DNA from: Meandrina meandrites
Lineage: Eukaryota; Cnidaria; Anthozoa; Scleractinia; Meandrinidae
NCBI GenBank assembly: GCA_963693305.1
Contig: OY855914.1
Span: 10,686,403-10,750,402 of the forward strand
Direction of reading: 5' to 3'
DNA length: 64,000 nucleotides
Shown here: positions 60,060 through 64,000 of the stretch, in pieces
Layout: every line of letters begins with the position of its first letter
Position numbering within the stretch: position 1 is the first letter of the stretch
The notes under the pieces: generated by a model
What the model was told of the DNA's origin: nothing
Seen by the model: only the letters and a program-made list of their open reading frames with translations
The model's database searches: none
Position numbers and translations under genes: made by a program

Positions 60060-61115
60060 AGTCGTAAATTTAAATCGAAAAGTGGCACTTTTAAGAGCTC
60101 TTAAAAGTCGTACTTTAAGAACTGTTAAAAGTGGCACTTTTGAGTACGCTTAAAAGTGGCAATTTAAGGATCTTGAAAAGAGCAATTTAAAGGACGAACT
60201 CTTAAAAGTGGCAATTTGAGAGCAGCGTTAAAACTTAAAGTGCACTTTTAAGGACATCTTAAAAGTGGCAATTTTAAGAACTGTTTTAAGTGGCAATTTT
60301 AACAACAGTTTGAAGTGGCAAGTTAAATTTACGACTTTTGTCACCCTGCATTATGTAAAGCACTTTTGGAAACTTTTTTTCACATAGAGGACTTGGCCCA
60401 GATGCAGATAATTCGAAAAAGTGGCGCTTTTAAGAGCTCTTTTTAGAGTGTATTAAATTTATGAGTTCGAGTTAGAAATTTCGAGTTCGAGTTGGAAATT
60501 TCGAGTTCGAGTTATAGATTTCGAGTTCGAGTTAGAATTAGAATTTCGATTTTGAGTCAAAATTTCGAGTTGTAGTTAAAAGGAAGAGCCTGAAAAGTTA
60601 CTGATTTCGCGATGGAAGACGAAGAAAAGAAAAAATAAAAGAAAACGAAAATGAAAAGCCCACAACATGGCGTGATATTTTCGCAGTTGGTCACGCATAG
60701 TGTCGCCCTTATCAACAAATGAAAGCTAACCGCAAGCAAATAGGAGTGGAACTAACTGCAAGCAAACCAGAGTGGAGCTAACCGCAAGCAACTCGATATT
60801 TTAACTCGAACTCGAAATTCTAACTCGAACTCGAAATTTCTAACTCGAACTCATGAAATCGACAGACCCCTCTTTAAAGTGCTACTTTTAAAAACTGTTA
60901 AAAGTGGCACTTCTGAGTGCACTTTAACACTTAAAAAGTGCCAATTTTAAAAACTGTTTAGGACTCTTAAAAGTGGCACTTTTAAGGACTCTTTAGAGTG
61001 CAAGAAGTGGCGAGTTCATGGTAAATTTTCGACTTTTGTTACCCTGCATTATGTAAGACACTTTTGTGGCTTTTTAGTGGTTTTTATATAGAGGACTTGG
61101 CCCAGATGCAGATAA
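60060..61115. repeat. Complex repeat of AAAAGTGGCACTTTT-like modules with an inverted GAGTTCGAGTT block
   Basis: More than a dozen copies of aaagtggca(a/c)ttt in both orientations occupy 60080-60330 and 60880-61010. Between them gagttcgagttagaaatttc repeats (60465-60560) face ctaactcgaactcgaaattt repeats (60790-60850). The block gaggacttggcccagatgca occurs at 60386 and again at 61092. The whole looks like a duplicated, partly inverted satellite-like element. No gene. Confidence 0.85.
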
Positions 61116-62837
61116 TGATCCAAATATTGCCTTAATGATTAGCTCGTTCGAACCTTAATTATTACCTCGATGAACCTGCCGTTCAGCTAAGATTACCTTC
61201 AGCAGTTTCTACTAGTGCGAAGTATCGTAAGTCAAAGTTTATTCTACAATAAAGAAGATTTGCTGAGTTCCAAAGAAGTTTCTTGGTTTTCCCCTGCTTT
61301 GCACGAGGTAAAGCAGAGGAACAAGTTCCCTGTATCGCTGGCTTGCTGAAACGAGTGCCGGCTGCTAAGCCCGTGTTTCTACCGAGTTATTTTCCCCGCT
61401 ACGCAACGGATCACATTATTTGTCGAACCATTTTGTCGAACTATTTTTGCTTACCCGTCAGGAGCTTACGCTGTTAACCGAGATCTTTGCCGAGTTCACG
61501 ATTACAGGCAAATAAATATAAGCGTCCATTACCATAAAACGTATCGTTAAATTTTTATTGCAGCAATTGCTCATGTTGATTTTCGTAAATTTTAAGAGCT
61601 AGGTATGCAATTAAGCTCAATTTGTTACTGAAGAGAGATATTCATTCGGCTGGGCTGTGACCTACACTGTCAGGCAGTGATTTTAATCCATAAAATTAAT
61701 GTCTGCTTAAAAAATCGAAGGTGTTGCAACAGAGGTGCGGCGATGTCTTGGGCACCCACAGAGAGACTAATTTTTCCTATAAGCACACAATACGCAGCGT
61801 ACATTTGCAGTCCGTATTAACTTGATCCTTAAATATTAACAGTCTCAAAACAAATAAATTAGCCTTCCCCTTAACGGCTCGATTCCGTCCATGCATAAAA
61901 GGAAAACCTGTACCGACCCCCCCTTTCTTACCTGGCGATATCGATTATATAACAGCTAACTCATCGTTACATTAAGTTGGGAAAGTAAGTTAACCGACTA
62001 CTGAGTGTAAACCAGGGGAAATTGCCGAATATTCAACGGATTTCTCATACTTCCATACATCGGCGTCATCATTAATGGTAAAAGATAAGCATAAGATTGT
62101 TATAATTTATTAAAATGTAAAACAGCTTAGAAATTTCTCGATTCGTACCTCTTATTTTCCCAGTAGAAGAAGGTTGCTGCCACAAAACAAAGCCATGTTA
62201 ATGTCAGAGAAGGTTCTAATCCACGACGCAGGTGGTAATTTTGAAGCAAGCGAGATTTCGATTTGATCAGAAACATTTTGATTTTCAGACGTGTGATTTA
62301 ATATTAATAATGTCTCGTTTGCTTGTTATCATGGTAATTCAAATGCAAACTAAAAAGTGTCCATCATTAACACTGACTAGCATTTGATAGATAAAGATAT
62401 GTTAAATTCAAATAAGATAGTACTAAATAATAGGAGAAGAGCTAAAATATATTGTATAAATGCTATCCGAATATATTGATATAAATGCTATCCGGTTCAC
62501 AAAAATCGTCATACCTGAGATCGGCAGTTTACAGTAAAAAAAAAACTGTTTTTTTTTTTACATTATTTTCGGCCTTTGTAGCTTAGACCAAATAATGGAA
62601 GTCTCGATCTTTGATCGTTAGGAAAAACCGACTATTATTGTTGCCATTGATCTTCATAATTTCCTATCATTAAATAATAAATGATCGTCGCGACCGACGT
62701 ATATTTGCCCCAAAAGGAATATTATTAAAATATTAAATTTCGTACATTTTCATTTATTATATGGCAAGGCAGTCTTGAGTTAAATCCAAGCGTCGTGATT
62801 GGTTCTTTCTTGGTCAGGATTTTGCCATATGGACGGT
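61116..62837. other. Gene-free stretch
   Basis: An open frame at 61283-61477(+) has no recognisable domain and its apparent start is not ATG-supported by homology. No gene is called. Confidence 0.35.
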
Positions 62838-63440
62838 TTCCATGATTCTAGTTGCATTGAACAAGGTATCTTCGCTTCATCAGCCATCAAAACTTTTGTT
62901 TCGTTGTTTGGCCGTCAAGGACATCCTTGGAAGGTCTCGTTTCGCATCCACTGCACGTACTTTATTTGGTGTCTGTTGTGAAGATGAACGGGGAATGGGC
63001 TGAACTGTGCCTCTATGCAGCACACTTCACGGTAACCATCTCCTCACCTCTCGCTATTGGCATCAGCGGCCATATGTGTCAACAGACTTCTGACTTTGTT
63101 ACTTGGGGTGCGATATACAGACATGTTGTAACATTCAAGCGAACCTTGGCAGTTGAACTATCCTACTTTTCACTACATATTATTCTTGCTATTGTGCCAC
63201 TTTGGAAATTTACTATACACAACTGGTTTGTCACCTTTCCTCGGCTTTTAGTTACACGAAGATCGTCTATATCCTCCGCCAGCATCAAAATCAAATTCAC
63301 GAGCAAACAAATGGAGCAAGGTTTCTACCGAACATAGCACGGCTAAGAAAAATAGTTTACAGTACACTGTGGGTACAAGGTACATTAGAGGCTTGCTATA
63401 TTCCGTTTATTGTTGATATTACAGTTGTCTTATCCCTGAA
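62838..63440 (+). pseudogene. Truncated MECA-like GPCR pseudogene
   Basis: Tandem relative of 57958-58908. It begins inside TM1 (MILVALNKVSSLHQPSKLLF), so the N-terminus is lost, shifts frame after LFRCLAVKDIL, again around HPLHVLYLVSVV, and has small deletions in the TM3 codons. RHVVTFKRTLAVELSYFSLH (TM3-TM4) and QIHEQTNGARFLPNIARLRK (third loop) remain readable. After the TM6 YIPF motif the sequence jumps to unrelated DNA near 63440, with TM7 deleted apart from a tccctgaa remnant. Clearly dead. Confidence 0.9.
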
Positions 63441-64000
63441 ATCTTATTTTGGCTTGTCTGATGATTAAAACAGTGGATATGATTCTCATAAATGGTGGAT
63501 AATGAATACTTTAGTACTGAGGGTGACTCATTAGAATGAATTTTGCCGCCCACCGCGGGTGGAGCAAAAGAACTAAGCTTATAGCTACAGAAAAACAATT
63601 AGAACAAAACACAGAAACAATCATATGAGAAGGAACACAATAAACAGTTACGCTTTCACCGCGCGTGAATAAAATTAATGACATGGATATCTTTCCATTC
63701 AATATTTACACGGAAACCTTATTTGGAAGAAAAAACTACCTCAAATCGGTCGCAATGGAAGCTTACTTGAATTATTTTGATGGCAGAAGTTCACGCTGTG
63801 TCCTTGTACATCCTTGAATTAATTCTAGTTTATGCGCTTTCAGTGCTTTCTGTCAAGTCTGTCATTTGGCGGAAACGAAAAAAAAAAACGGAATATATAA
63901 ATTCGAAATAAAGATTCTGAAGCAGAGTTTCTGGGACTAACCTATATTCTAAATAACATTGGCAGTCTTTGAAGTTTGGATATTTGGGGGGATATAGTTC
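63441..64000. other. Gene-free stretch
   Basis: No recognisable gene or strong repeat up to the window end. Confidence 0.35.

Overview
The window is eukaryotic. It is AT-rich, gene-poor and packed with repeats, with one multi-exon gene next to a set of single-exon receptor genes. The receptor family, the chymotrypsin-like protease and the Penelope-like and hairpin repeats suggest a cnidarian, most likely an anthozoan such as a stony coral. That assignment is inference from family resemblance, not from a species marker.

The main content is a cluster of intronless class A (rhodopsin-like) GPCRs. Five are intact in one family-like group: 10109-11035(-), 22197-23126(-), 27390-28307(-), 55092-56048(-) and 57958-58908(+). 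The cluster also holds three dead members: 262-1982(-), broken by frameshifts and a transposon; 4315-4445(-), a 3' scrap; and 62838-63440(+), truncated at both ends. These receptors have DRL in place of DRY, no proline in the TM5 core, a very short second extracellular loop without cysteine, CYLP/CYIP in TM6 and NPxxY in TM7. That combination is closest to the melanocortin/cannabinoid/adenosine (MECA) cluster. A different class A receptor with canonical motifs lies at 36888-37991(-).

0-11.8 kb: a pseudogene and an intact receptor in duplicated units that carry their 5' flanks, plus a degraded Penelope-like reverse transcriptase. 13.4-18.1 kb: a secreted chymotrypsin-fold serine protease on the minus strand with at least four well supported coding exons. 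20-30 kb: two receptors, a 930-bp direct duplication and a promoter-like repeat. 31-32.3 kb: a long CTTT microsatellite and a 259-bp-arm inverted repeat. 34.7-38.5 kb: a small chromo-barrel protein, a decayed family-B DNA polymerase fragment, the distinct GPCR and a hexanucleotide array. 38.6-54.9 kb: no convincing gene, but palindromic elements, a 70-bp minisatellite and small transposons, two with readable 8-bp target-site duplications. 55-64 kb: a divergent pair of receptors, a repeat region and a receptor pseudogene.

The receptors look like a lineage-specific array evolving by birth and death, with tandem duplication, possible gene conversion and transposon insertion all visible. Ligands cannot be read from the sequence. 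No operon-like or defence-like system was found.
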